Shown here: one piece after another, positions 1-9,000 of the stretch
How the letters are laid out: each line of letters begins with the position of its first letter
Numbering within the stretch: position 1 is the first letter of the stretch
NCBI GenBank assembly: GCA_027604005.1
Contig: JADGJT010000417.1
Coordinates: 1 to 17,933 of the forward strand
DNA: 17,933 nt
Origin: Dinochytrium kinnereticum
Lineage: Eukaryota; Chytridiomycota; Chytridiomycetes; Chytridiales; Chytridiaceae
Direction: 5' to 3'
Notes under the pieces: model-generated
The model's input: only the letters and a program-made list of their open reading frames with translations
The model's database searches: none
Told to the model about the DNA's origin: nothing
Translations under genes and position numbers: made by a program

Positions 1-5
1 CACCC

Positions 6-1160
6 TTACTTCCTCCCCCCCTTCCCCCTCTTCTTCCCAACCCTCCCCTCCTTCACAACCTTAAAAGCAACAACCGTAGGCCTCGGCTCCTCAACACCCC
101 CCCTCAAAGCCCTCCTCGGGGGAAACATTCGATTGATAGCCCCAGCCAACCCCACATCATCCCGATTATAAAACTCCCAAGCGCACTCCTCATCCGGCAC
201 CTCAACAGGTTCCGGCGTCTCACCCTCCATCCACCCCCCTCCCCACGGCACGTCAAACACGCAGTTGACAAACCCTATCACGTTGGGCGGGAGGTTCGGG
301 GGTGGGGGCGGGATGTCGTGAGTGGAGGGCGGGGTGAAGATCTGGGAGCGTCGACGGAGGTGTGAGGGGACGGTTGGTGGTGGGGCTGGTTGCGTTGGGG
401 GTGAGGGGGTTGGCGGTGGGTGAACTGCGTTGAGGTCGGTGCTGGTGGTGGTGGTGGTGGGGGGAACGTTGACGGGGTGAGAAGGGACGAGAGTTGGAAG
501 GTCATTCTCCTGGTAGATGAGCCCACCACCGCCTCCCAACCCACTGGTGGTCGCCATGGTCTGTTGTTGAAGGTTCATCAAAAACCTCTGCTGCTGTCTC
601 ACCACCTCTCCAGAGCCCTGTCCCTGATCAGCGCTGAGCCCATCCACCCCCATCAACCCCAAAAAGCTCTGATTGGCACCAACCACGCCATCCCTCCCAC
701 CCACGCCAAACAAGCACTTCAAGTCCTCCAAATGCTGAGCAGCCGACAAGGAAGGTTCAGGAGTGGAAGCGGGCGTCAACCTAGGGGTGAAGAGCGGGAG
801 GCAGTGGTCGTCAAACGCGGCGGCGTTGGCGAAAAACGCTGCTGCCGCCATGTCGGCCACGGAAGGTCGGGGGGGCGTGAGGTCGAAGAGAAGGTTGGTG
901 TTGTTGGCCCATGGTTCTGAGGTGACGGGATGGGTGGAGGGGGTTTGTGGAGCGGTGAGGAGGGAAGGGATTGGAGAGGAAAGGGGCATCACAGGGGTTG
1001 ACGTGGCGGAGGGGAAGAAGGGAGTTGTCGGTGTTGGCATTGGGGTTGGGGCTGATGAAGCGGATGAGAGGAGCGTGAAGAGATGCGGAAAGGCGTCCTT
1101 GTCGCGAAGGTAGGTTGCCAGCGAGGAGGCAGCCGATAAAGCCGGCAGAATGTCGATCAT
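6..1160 (-). CDS. Uncharacterised Pro/Ser/Thr-rich protein with compact C-terminal block and basic tail
   Basis: Unspliced frame of 384 residues with a TAA stop at 6-8. The frame stays open back to 1241, but only through a TTG codon. The first ATG is at 1158-1160, and no other ATG lies between it and the TATA-like site near 1380, so I start there. Residues about 50-290 are low complexity: Pro/Ser/Thr stretches, a Gly5 run, a Gln-rich patch (QQQRFLMNLQQQ), a Thr run and proline clusters. Residues 293-384 look ordered, with an NVIGFVNCVFDVPWGGGW stretch, an acidic ECAWEFYNRDD stretch and a basic tail (KKRGKGGRK) that could be a nuclear or nucleolar signal. There is no signal peptide or membrane segment. 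I do not recognise the family. Strand choice rests on the long continuous frame against shorter broken frames on the plus strand. A regulatory nuclear protein is possible but unproven. Confidence 0.6.
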   Translation of the reverse strand: MIDILPALSAASSLATYLRDKDAFPHLFTLLSSASSAPTPMPTPTTPFFPSATSTPVMPLSSPIPSLLTAPQTPSTHPVTSEPWANNTNLLFDLTPPRPSVADMAAAAFFANAAAFDDHCLPLFTPRLTPASTPEPSLSAAQHLEDLKCLFGVGGRDGVVGANQSFLGLMGVDGLSADQGQGSGEVVRQQQRFLMNLQQQTMATTSGLGGGGGLIYQENDLPTLVPSHPVNVPPTTTTTSTDLNAVHPPPTPSPPTQPAPPPTVPSHLRRRSQIFTPPSTHDIPPPPPNLPPNVIGFVNCVFDVPWGGGWMEGETPEPVEVPDEECAWEFYNRDDVGLAGAINRMFPPRRALRGGVEEPRPTVVAFKVVKEGRVGKKRGKGGRK

Positions 1161-1377
1161 GGCAGAAAGAAGGCTGGACGTGATGCGTTGCGGTCTGGAT
1201 AGCTTAGCGAGTGAGGAGCAGAATGCGCAGGGACGAGGCAAGAGGCAACGGGTGTCTCGGTGTTGTTTGTTTGGTTGTTTTTTTTTTTTGTCTGTGTCAA
1301 ACGCTTCCTTCTTGGTTTGGGTTGGGGTGTGCTAAGGGAGGTGCGAGGAGAGGAGGGGGATTGGGAGGGAGGGCAGC

Positions 1378-1386
1378 TTATTTAAA
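1378..1386 (-). promoter_or_regulatory. TATA-like element of the left minus-strand gene
   Basis: Read on the minus strand this is TTTAAATAA, about 220 bases upstream of the ATG at 1160. The spacing is close to the TATA-to-ATG distance of the amylase gene (about 175 bases). A start of transcription near 1350 would give a 5' leader without upstream ATGs. The assignment is by position and motif only. Confidence 0.35.
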
Positions 1387-1405
1387 GCCAGTCCGATTCT
1401 TCTTT

Positions 1406-1613
1406 AGCAGCAGCAGCAGCAGGGTCGGTTGAGCAAAGAGAGAAGGAAGGAAGGAAAGGTGAGAATCACTTCTTACTAATGGCAATAATAATAATAATGG
1501 TATCAATAAAGAGGACGGCAAACAAAGAGTCAACAACAACACCTGCTGCTGCTGCTGCTGCTGCCTGCGGATAAAAAGAAAACAACAAACACCCCTGCCT
1601 GCCTGCCTGCCTG
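1406..1613. repeat. Cluster of short tandem repeats: (CAG)5, (CTG)7, (CCTG)5
   Basis: (CAG)5 lies at 1408-1422, (CTG)7 at 1543-1563 and (CCTG)5 at 1594-1613. They are followed by a C/T-rich tract to about 1670 made of CTC, CTT and TCC units. Minus-strand translations of the area give long homopolymer-like peptides, but these are products of the repeats and not convincing genes. The cluster lies upstream of the left minus-strand gene, in its presumed promoter region. Confidence 0.8.
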
Positions 1614-2817
1614 CAAGTCCCTCCTCCTCCTTCTCCTTCTCTTCCTTCTCCTCCTTCTCCTCCTCCTCCGCCACGGCCAACCAAGCAGCACGCCAGCCAG
1701 CCAGCCAACAACAACAAGAACAGCAGAAACAAGGAAAATTCTCCCTGCAGCGCAACACAACACGCATAAGCCTCTTTCGCCCTGCACGACGTGAGACAGC
1801 TAGCGTGGCACACACCGGTCGCACAGTGCCGCAGAGCATTTGCTGGCTACTTGGTAATTGACTTAGCCTCAAACAGCCAAATGCAGGGAAGCCTTTGAGC
1901 GCTTGTTCAATGCATGAACACATGTATACTCATGATAAATATAATAATAATTATTATAAAATAGTTGAAGAAATACATGTTATACTAATAAATAATAATG
2001 ATAATAATCATCTTTACTTAATCTTTATTTGAAACTTGCCAAACAGGCACTTTGATCGACTGCAAGAACTGACTGATCCTCCATCAAGTAGCGTTGAGTT
2101 GAATGTGAGAGGCGCCTCTTTGTCTCCCTATCACCCACCCACCAACACTCGAACTTGAGCGCATACCATCCGTCCGTCTACGCTAACCAAACCTCATTCC
2201 GGCCCGAAGGCCTTCTCCTTCATCCATCGTCGAATCATCGGATCAGACACACGCACACACACCTCAAGGGGAAGAGGAGAAACACACCGCAACCTTAGCC
2301 AAAACAAAAACAAAACCTCTCATGCTCCGCGAAACCCACCACATCAGCAACTGAATCGTAATACAATTCTTGAGCGAAACCAGGAACGCCCTTTTTGACA
2401 ATCGGCGCTTCTTCCTGGCAGACACCTGAAAAAAAGAAAAATGTTGGTGTTCTGGATTGGAAAAAGATCAACGGAAGCCACTCATTTCACCCTTGGGAAA
2501 CCCCACGAGGTCTTGGAAAGGGGGAATACCGTTGAACTCAAATGAACGATGGGGGAAGAAACTAGAGGGACTAATTTTTTCCCGCCCAATAGCCTGGCGT
2601 CCAAGCTGTTACGGGGACAGTCAACTTTTTGACCGCCCGAAGCCACTTTGTGGTCAAAGGAAAAAACTCTGAAAAAGAGAAGAAAGAAGGAGGAGGGACC
2701 AGAAAACACGATTAATAAGGACAAAAAAGAACAGACCCTGAGGATTATCTGAAACAACGCGAGGATGTACAAAGATTTGGCTTTAACTGGTAAACAGGCA
2801 GGTGCCCATCCATCTCC

Positions 2818-3411
2818 TTATCCCTGGCATACAAAACAAATCTCCACATGAACGTGTCCGCCAACAAGGTCAATAGGGCTGTGTCTATCGTCAACGACAC
2901 AAAGTGGGTCGGGGTGGGTTAAGCACGTTTCAGCTGCTCTCATCTTTTGCCCTGTACGGTCAACCGCCGGCCCGAGGCCAAGGAGCAAAGCGACATCCAA
3001 AACACCTTGAGTGGAAGGGAAGGGCTGAAACAAGTGTCGGTGGCGGTGGCTTCCACCAAAAAGTAAATTTTGTGGGCCTCCTGAAACCCCCCCTCCACCT
3101 ACTCGTGCCACAGGCAAAGAGACTTGGTGAACATACCTCCACTCATCGGGTTTCAGGTCCCGTAGCCTGTGTCTTGTTCTTTTTTCACTTTTCTCTTTGC
3201 TTTGAAAGGCTGCTGTTGCTTCAACTTTTTTTGCTTTCTTTCTAAACGAGTTTGAGGTGATCCTCCCTTCCCTCGACCGCAAAGATCTTCTACCGAGCGA
3301 ACCCCTATCTCCCTTGCCCATCTTTTCTCTTTGCTCCTCCCTGCGCCTGCGCCTATGTGCTTCTAAACCACAGAAACAAGACGACCAAAGAGCGTCCATC
3401 GGAATAATCAC
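2818..3411 (-). other. Weak 197-codon open frame, probably not a gene
   Basis: Starts at an ATG and is rich in Arg, Lys, Gly and Ser, with a basic N-terminal third and a His/Gly-containing C-terminal part. There is no recognisable domain, no supporting splice chain and no clear promoter. Overlapping frames on the plus strand (2904-3245, 3257-3442) are of similar quality. I list it only because it is the longest frame in the intergenic stretch. Confidence 0.12.
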
Positions 3412-3771
3412 TCTTTACCAGAAAAACAAACAAAAACAATAAAAAAAAAGCGTTTTGGTGGGTGTGCCGACCACAATGCCCAGACTATTGCCCAAAGTAC
3501 CTGGAAGGGTAGAGAGGAAGAGGACCGATGTGTGGAAGGTCACTTGGTTCCCCCCACCTCGCAACCTATCGTAAAAGGCGCATCAAAAGGCGCGGTGATC
3601 TGCGGGCGGATTTCTTGGGGGGAAATGACATGATATGTAATCTCTTGGCTAGCACATGGGACTGACTGCCAGTCACGCAAGGTTCCTTTCATCGGCTCAC
3701 TGACGGCTGACTGACGGCTAAGTATTCATAGTGCGGAGTATCTCGTGGTTGTGTGCAGGTGTGATTACATA

Positions 3772-3793
3772 AGGGACCACAGAAGGGGTCCCT
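3772..3793. repeat. Perfect 7-bp inverted repeat with 8-nt loop
   Basis: AGGGACC at 3772-3778 is followed after eight bases by GGTCCCT at 3787-3793. It can fold into a small hairpin. A nine-base direct repeat, CTGACGGCT, occurs twice just upstream (3700-3708 and 3711-3719). No gene ends nearby, so the hairpin is not obviously a terminator. It could be chance or part of a structured RNA. Confidence 0.5.
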
Positions 3794-5574
3794 GATCCCT
3801 TGCAGAGTCAGCAAATTTATTCATTCATCCATTCTTCTTGTGAAGAGCATGGAGCGCAGAGGTTTTGGGACCAGTCCCTCTGAAACGGACCACTTGCCCG
3901 CAGAACCTCATTGCGTTAGGAGTTTGAGTAAATATGATCCGTGAAGGTAATGGGAATTGCCAGCGCATGCACGCCCCGTCTTGCCATGCTGTGAAGATAT
4001 CATTCATACTGAATTACTGATTGTGGACAGTTCTTGAATACTAGCAGAGTTCAGACGCTGCAGACGGGTGAGGTCTTGTCGATCAATTAGTGAATCGCAT
4101 GAGGCACTTCAAGACGGAGATCTGACGAACACTTCTCATGATACTCACCCTCCATGGGAATTCACCTAGCCCCTGAAATCCCAGTCGTTGAAAGAGGGGA
4201 GAGCTGCAAAACCATGAGCCAGTCAATAGTGCCACACGATGGCTAAGCATGGCTGGAGGACGCCGGATGCTTCTGTACCTGCAAGTTTATCTTACCAGTC
4301 ACTTCTAACTTATGTGATCCGTGATAACATATTATTTAACTCTAGAACATGTTAAAGAATCATTCCCCAGACACAAAACCACCACCCTAACAGGGCTTTC
4401 TGACTTTATCAGATACACACAGCACCACTGCAATGTAAGTTTCGTACCAACCATTCAATATCAAACTTCAAAAACAGTGTATGTTTGAACATTGAATGAA
4501 TAATAGTCGCTGGTTGCGATCTACGAAGCATGGAAAGGAGCAAGAGGCCCTGAATGCTGTTGCTCGACAGATATGCCAAGGTGATTCTAATGAGTTTGCT
4601 CTTCACTTCCTCTCAACAATAAAAAGGGTCGTAAGGCAAATCCTGATTCTCCTCGGTGACGGCTGTGTGTTCGTCTCAAGAGGACCTTACCAGATACGAG
4701 GTAATTTCCGGCGCTAATAAAGAAGCTGGAGCGATTCTCGAAGCTTCACACTTGAGTGGGGTTGAAGATTTACAAGACGAGCACCACACATCCACGATCT
4801 CCCCATGCCGATTAAAAACGGTGAGATGATGATTTATTTGATATTTGCAAGTTCAATCCTTCAACAACACCAAAGCTTATTAAAAAAAAAACGTACAACA
4901 ACTTCCCAATGTGCGCAGTCAATGGCTGTTCGAGGCATCATCATGGTGCATGGAGCAAGCATTGCATGGCCATGCCATTAATGAATAACAATAATAATGG
5001 GTGAGAAAAATAAAGTTTTGGTGCCAATCCAATAATAATAATTTATTAATTACATATAATGATGATAATAATAAAAATGATAATGTAACAATAATTAATA
5101 CATGGGAAAAGTGATGAATGAATGAATGAATGAATGAGTGAGTGAGTGACGACCAGTGAGTGAAAAGTAACAAGTGTTTAAACGGTAATAACAAGCGGTA
5201 TTTGCATGCAGGAGTGTATATATATATACATAATATTAGTGTATGTTAATGATATTAATAATAACCTAATTTAATTCTTCTGTCATCTGACTATAATATA
5301 TTATTTTTTATTTATTATTATGATGATGTGTGAACAGTACATGAACATATATCATAATAATACTACATTATAGAATATCATTTTTATTATTATTCAAAGC
5401 CCAAGTTCAACAAACAAATCCTGTTAAAGAAAGGGCAAGCCCTGTGAGTTATGTTCAATCAATAATAAAATAATAAATAAATATTAATAAATAAATAATA
5501 ATCATGTCTGCGATTCAGCGTGGCACAAGCCAAGCAGCCAACCATTCCCTTGTCCCAATAAGGCAATTGGCAAT

Positions 5575-5621
5575 GCGTGATTTCATTAATTGCATCAGCG
5601 TGTCACGCGCTCACCTCACGC
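5575..5621. promoter_or_regulatory. Three copies of hexamer GCGTGA/TCACGC upstream of the amylase TATA box
   Basis: GCGTGA lies at 5575-5580 and its reverse complement TCACGC at 5603-5608 and again at 5616-5621, about 80-120 bases upstream of the TATA box. The arrangement is a spaced inverted repeat plus a direct repeat, which suits a transcription-factor site cluster. The binding factor is unknown, so the functional reading is inference. Confidence 0.25.
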
Positions 5622-5667
5622 ACCTCAAGCGATGCTTCCCTCCTCTCCCTCTCTCTCACCCGCTGCC

Positions 5668-5687
5668 TGAATGAATGAATGAATGAA
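5668..5687. repeat. (TGAA)5 tetranucleotide repeat
   Basis: Five exact TGAA units end ten bases before the amylase TATA box. A second (TGAA)5 tract lies at 5115-5134. The ATG-containing frame that begins here (5683) lies upstream of the TATA box, so it is not used as a start. Confidence 0.85.
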
Positions 5688-5697
5688 TGCCTGCGGC

Positions 5698-5705
5698 TAT
5701 AAAAG
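5698..5705 (+). promoter_or_regulatory. TATA box of the alpha-amylase gene
   Basis: The sequence TATAAAAG, preceded by CGGC and followed by GCGGG, matches a strong TATA box. Transcription would start near 5725-5735, giving a pyrimidine-rich leader of about 145 bases that contains a (CA)n run (5776-5798). In that leader the first ATG is the one at 5875, which supports the chosen start. Confidence 0.65.
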
Positions 5706-5775
5706 GCGGGCGACCCTCCCCTCTGCCGTCCCCTCTTTCTTCCATCTCCTTCCCTACACTTCCCCCCTCCTCACC

Positions 5776-5798
5776 CACACACACACACACACACACAC
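5776..5798. repeat. (CA)n dinucleotide repeat in the amylase 5' leader
   Basis: An uninterrupted CA/AC run of about 11 units within the predicted leader, flanked by C/T-rich sequence. No function can be assigned from the sequence. Confidence 0.85.
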
Positions 5799-5874
5799 TC
5801 ACACATTCAAGGACGACCACCTCATCGCATCCCTTCCCACACCAACACAGCCAAAAACAGTGCACATCCAACAG

Positions 5875-6000
5875 ATGATGATGCCTCCCGCCTCCACCGC
5901 CCATCAAACGGCGGGTGGAGCCTACTCAAAGCGTTCCATCCTGGCATGCTTCCTCGCATCCTTTGTCGCTCTCGCGCTCATCCTGGTCCCCGTCTCAGCC
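5875..6000 (+). other. Signal peptide of the amylase
   Basis: Residues 1-42. A polar N-terminal part with Lys19-Arg20 is followed by a hydrophobic core (ILACFLASFVALALILVPV) and a VSA motif that fits cleavage before Ser43. The N-region is longer than usual. It fits the secretion expected of a raw-starch amylase. Confidence 0.8.
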
Positions 6001-9000
6001 TCAAACTCGGTCATCAACCCGATCAATCCCACAACTGGGAACTTGCTGCTGAAGGATTTTGTCCATGATGCAACCTCGGGGACCCTGTCGGGGTCTATTT
6101 GGGTAAGCGGTGATGCGTTCGAGGATGGATTCATCTTATCCTTCTGCCTTGTGTGGAGTGACATCTCCTTCCATTCTAATAATTGACAACTCTCCCTTTT
6201 GTTTTGTTTTTTTTTCATGATCATGTTAGGTCAGGAACATTGCCTTCTCAAAAGTCGTTCGTGTTTTCTACAGCAACCCTGCTGGTGCTGGATGGGCTCC
6301 CACAAACTTTATTGAGGCCTCCTACGCTTCCACCGGAACAAGCAGCCAGGAAATGTGGAGCTTCTCCGCCACCAATCCAGCCTCTTTCCAACCTGGCACT
6401 CAGTTTTATGTAATGTACACGGTGGCCGGCGCAAACTACTATGACAACAACTCAAAGTAAGTTGAATGAGTGACTTTGTTTCTATTTCATATCTTGTTCA
6501 ATGCCATATTATCCCCCTCTCACAAAAAATCATCAGCGCAAACTATAAGATCCCTGCCCCGAACGCTATCTCAGTGGCCCTGAACCCCTTCACCCCGGCC
6601 ACTGGAAACATCAAGGTCATTTCCTACAGCTACGACGGCAGCTCTACTCTCACCGCAAGGTTCTGGGTAAATAGACACTAGCACTCTTTCTCCTATCATT
6701 ATCTCTTCCCAGGGTATTCAAACTTGCAAACCACACTCCAACAGGTCAAGAACTTGGCTTTCAACAAGATTGTCAACTTGAAGATTTCGACACCTGCGTC
6801 CAACGGGGCAACCATCACTGTACCGGCTGCTTACACTTCGACAGCTGCGAATTTGTACGAGATTTGGACGGCTACGAGCTCTGTAGGGGCTTCTTTTGGT
6901 GCTACCAGTCAAGTGAGTGAGGGCAGCTGCAAAGATTGTCGCTTTTGTTCTTCTTTTTTTTTTGCATGGTTTGTTTCTGGCTGACCAGGCTTACGATTCG
7001 CTACTTTCCTTGATTAAAGCTCTCGGTTGATTTCACTGTTAATGGAGTTCTGTACAGTGACGGGTAAAGCATTCGTATTCTCTTCTCCCTGTTTCATACT
7101 TGCCTTTCAACCACTTTCACGATGGAAGCGACTGTATTCCGTCGAAAAGAAAAGAATTAACGAGCCTCACATATTTTCGTCTCTGTCACTCTCGGGGCGT
7201 TCTTACTCCTACATAAAAAACACCTCAGCCCCTACGTCGTCCCCTCCACAGGCCTTACTGTCCCCACCTCAACCGTGAGCCCCCCCATAACAACCACCAC
7301 AACGACCTCATCCACCGTCGTCGAGCCCCCAACAACGACCATCACCACAACTACTACCACTGTCATTGTTGAACCCCCATCCACTTCGACTACGACGACC
7401 ACGACGACCACCACAAGCATCACGGTTCCCCCCACCTTCCCTCCAGTGCCACCCACTCGCCCTCACCCGGAAGGCCCTAAAGGACAGGCAGTTTTATTGG
7501 AAAGTTACGTTTTGGATCCTAACACTGGTGTCCTCTCTGGAGGAGTTTGGGTGAGTCTCCTTTTTTGATCCCCTTCTCATTCACTCTGCGAATACCATGT
7601 AGTTAATCATCCAACTCGCCTTTTCCAAACACTTTTTCGTTTGCCTTTCCCCTTTCCTTAAAAAAAAGGTCAAACCTGGGTCGTCTGCTGTACTTGAGAT
7701 TGTCTGTTCGGATAGCAAAGGACTTTTCACACCGTCCACCACTACGATTTTGGGGACGTTCAGCTCGGCTTCCCTCGTGCCAGGATATGATTACTGGAAG
7801 TTTTCTGGGACGCCCAACGGTGGTGGTGCGGGCATGATGGTATTGTTATAATTTCTTTTTGTTGCATCTTTTGTTCTTTTTGTGCTTTTCCTTAGGGGAA
7901 AGGGCAGGGCAGTGAGAAGCAGCAGGAAATGCAGTTATTTAGTCTAGGCTCAAATCCTCCCCTTCCTCTTTTTAATGGAATTGCTGATCTTTTTATTTAT
8001 TTTGACGTAACCTTTTCCATTAGTTCTTCCTTAAATACACTGCTTCGGGCACCACCTCTTTTGACAGCAACGGCGGGTACGAAATTCCCCATACGCCTTT
8101 CTTTACATCTCCTTTTCTTGTAGAACACAACCTAACGTTTTCCTCACTCATCTCCTTTCCCGCCGACCCCTAGTCCATGGTACAACTACCGCGTGGACTT
8201 CCCCAAATTCGTTCCAGCAGGATGGAAGGGCCGATCGGTTTACCAAGTTGTCGTTGACAGGTTCTCGAGAACCGATGGCAGCACGAACCCGTGTGATTTC
8301 AGGACTATCTTTAATGATTATTGTGGAGGCACTTGGAGGGGGTTGATAAATAAGTTGGATTACATCACTGGAATGGGGTTTGATGCTATTGTGGGTGTTT
8401 GATCTTGCTTTTTCTTTTTTCTTTTTTCTTTTTTTTACTTTTTCTTTTTTTTTTCTGGTTCTATATAGGCGTTTTTGTTTTTTTTTGAGGTTTTGGGATG
8501 ATTTTTCTTCTTCTTTATTCCTAAGGGTGGGAGTTCTTGAATTCCTCGTATACAGGCACTAATTATTTTTCTTTGTTTTTGACTTAACAGTGGATCTCTG
8601 CCGTCGTTGACAGTACGTTCTTCTTTTCCGAATCGATTATCCTTTTGAAAAAAACCAACCAAGATTCCAATATAACTCATTCCTATCTTTCTCTCAAAAA
8701 AAAAACAATGAACTATAGACACACCTGGAGGTTACCACGGATATTGGCCAAGAGAGTAAGTGCTTCCGACCTATTTTTTCTTTTTTTGGTCGCCGCTAAC
8801 CAGTTCCCTCTCCTTACCAGTTTTGGGAAGACAAACGATAGGTTTGGTAGCGAGGCTGATTTGCGAGCTCTTATCGCTGCTGCTCATGATCGGAACGTAA
8901 GTACATTCAAACGCTTGTGTGTCTATCTTCTGTTATTTATTGTCTTTTTGACGTCTCAGTCTTCTTCAATTTAATTTCTTTGCTAATCGGTGTGCCCTTT

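Larger units (their letters stand above)
1671..5640. other. Long intergenic stretch without a convincing gene
   Basis: About 4 kb between divergently transcribed genes. At 1925-2030, 4980-5110 and 5260-5510 it is AT-rich, with TAA/ATA/TTA triplet-like runs, a short (TA)n at about 5217-5228 and a (TGAA)5 tract at 5115-5134 passing into TGAG units. The middle part (2050-4900) has more even composition and only short frames. The longest are a 197-residue Arg/Gly-rich frame on minus (2818-3411) and a 73-residue frame on plus (4496-4717). Neither shows a family motif or a coherent exon chain. I found no tRNA, 5S rRNA, terminal repeats or transposase. A 7-bp perfect hairpin sits at 3772-3793. Confidence 0.6.

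Noticed and set aside
420..1113. Plus-strand frames of 166 and 116 codons over the left gene
   Set aside because: They lie opposite the longer minus-strand frame and consist of Gly/Val/Arg-rich shadow sequence with no motif.
1378..1923. Minus-strand frames with Gln, Ala, Leu, Glu and Arg runs (181, 115 and 85 codons)
   Set aside because: The runs come from translating CTG, CCTG and CTC repeats in three frames. No non-repeat coding segment supports them.
4496..4717. 73-codon plus-strand frame with SRWLRSTKHGKEQEAL, faintly like the SPRWL-KGR-EAL loop of sugar transporters
   Set aside because: No transmembrane segments or further exons were found on either side, and the upstream join tested gave no transporter motif.
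5694..5709. CGG-N10-CGG as an AmyR-type site
   Set aside because: The spacing differs from the CGG-N8-CGG I recall for AmyR, and the site overlaps the TATA box. AmyR is also not expected outside Aspergillus relatives.
5683..5874. Upstream ATG at 5683 giving a longer amylase N-terminus
   Set aside because: It lies upstream of the TATA box at 5698 and would place repeat-coded residues before the signal peptide.
7064..7251. Acceptor at 7251 (CCACAG) for amylase exon 6
   Set aside because: From the donor at 7064 it shifts the frame out of the Thr/Pro linker. The acceptor at 7228 keeps the phase and gives DGPYVVPSTG.
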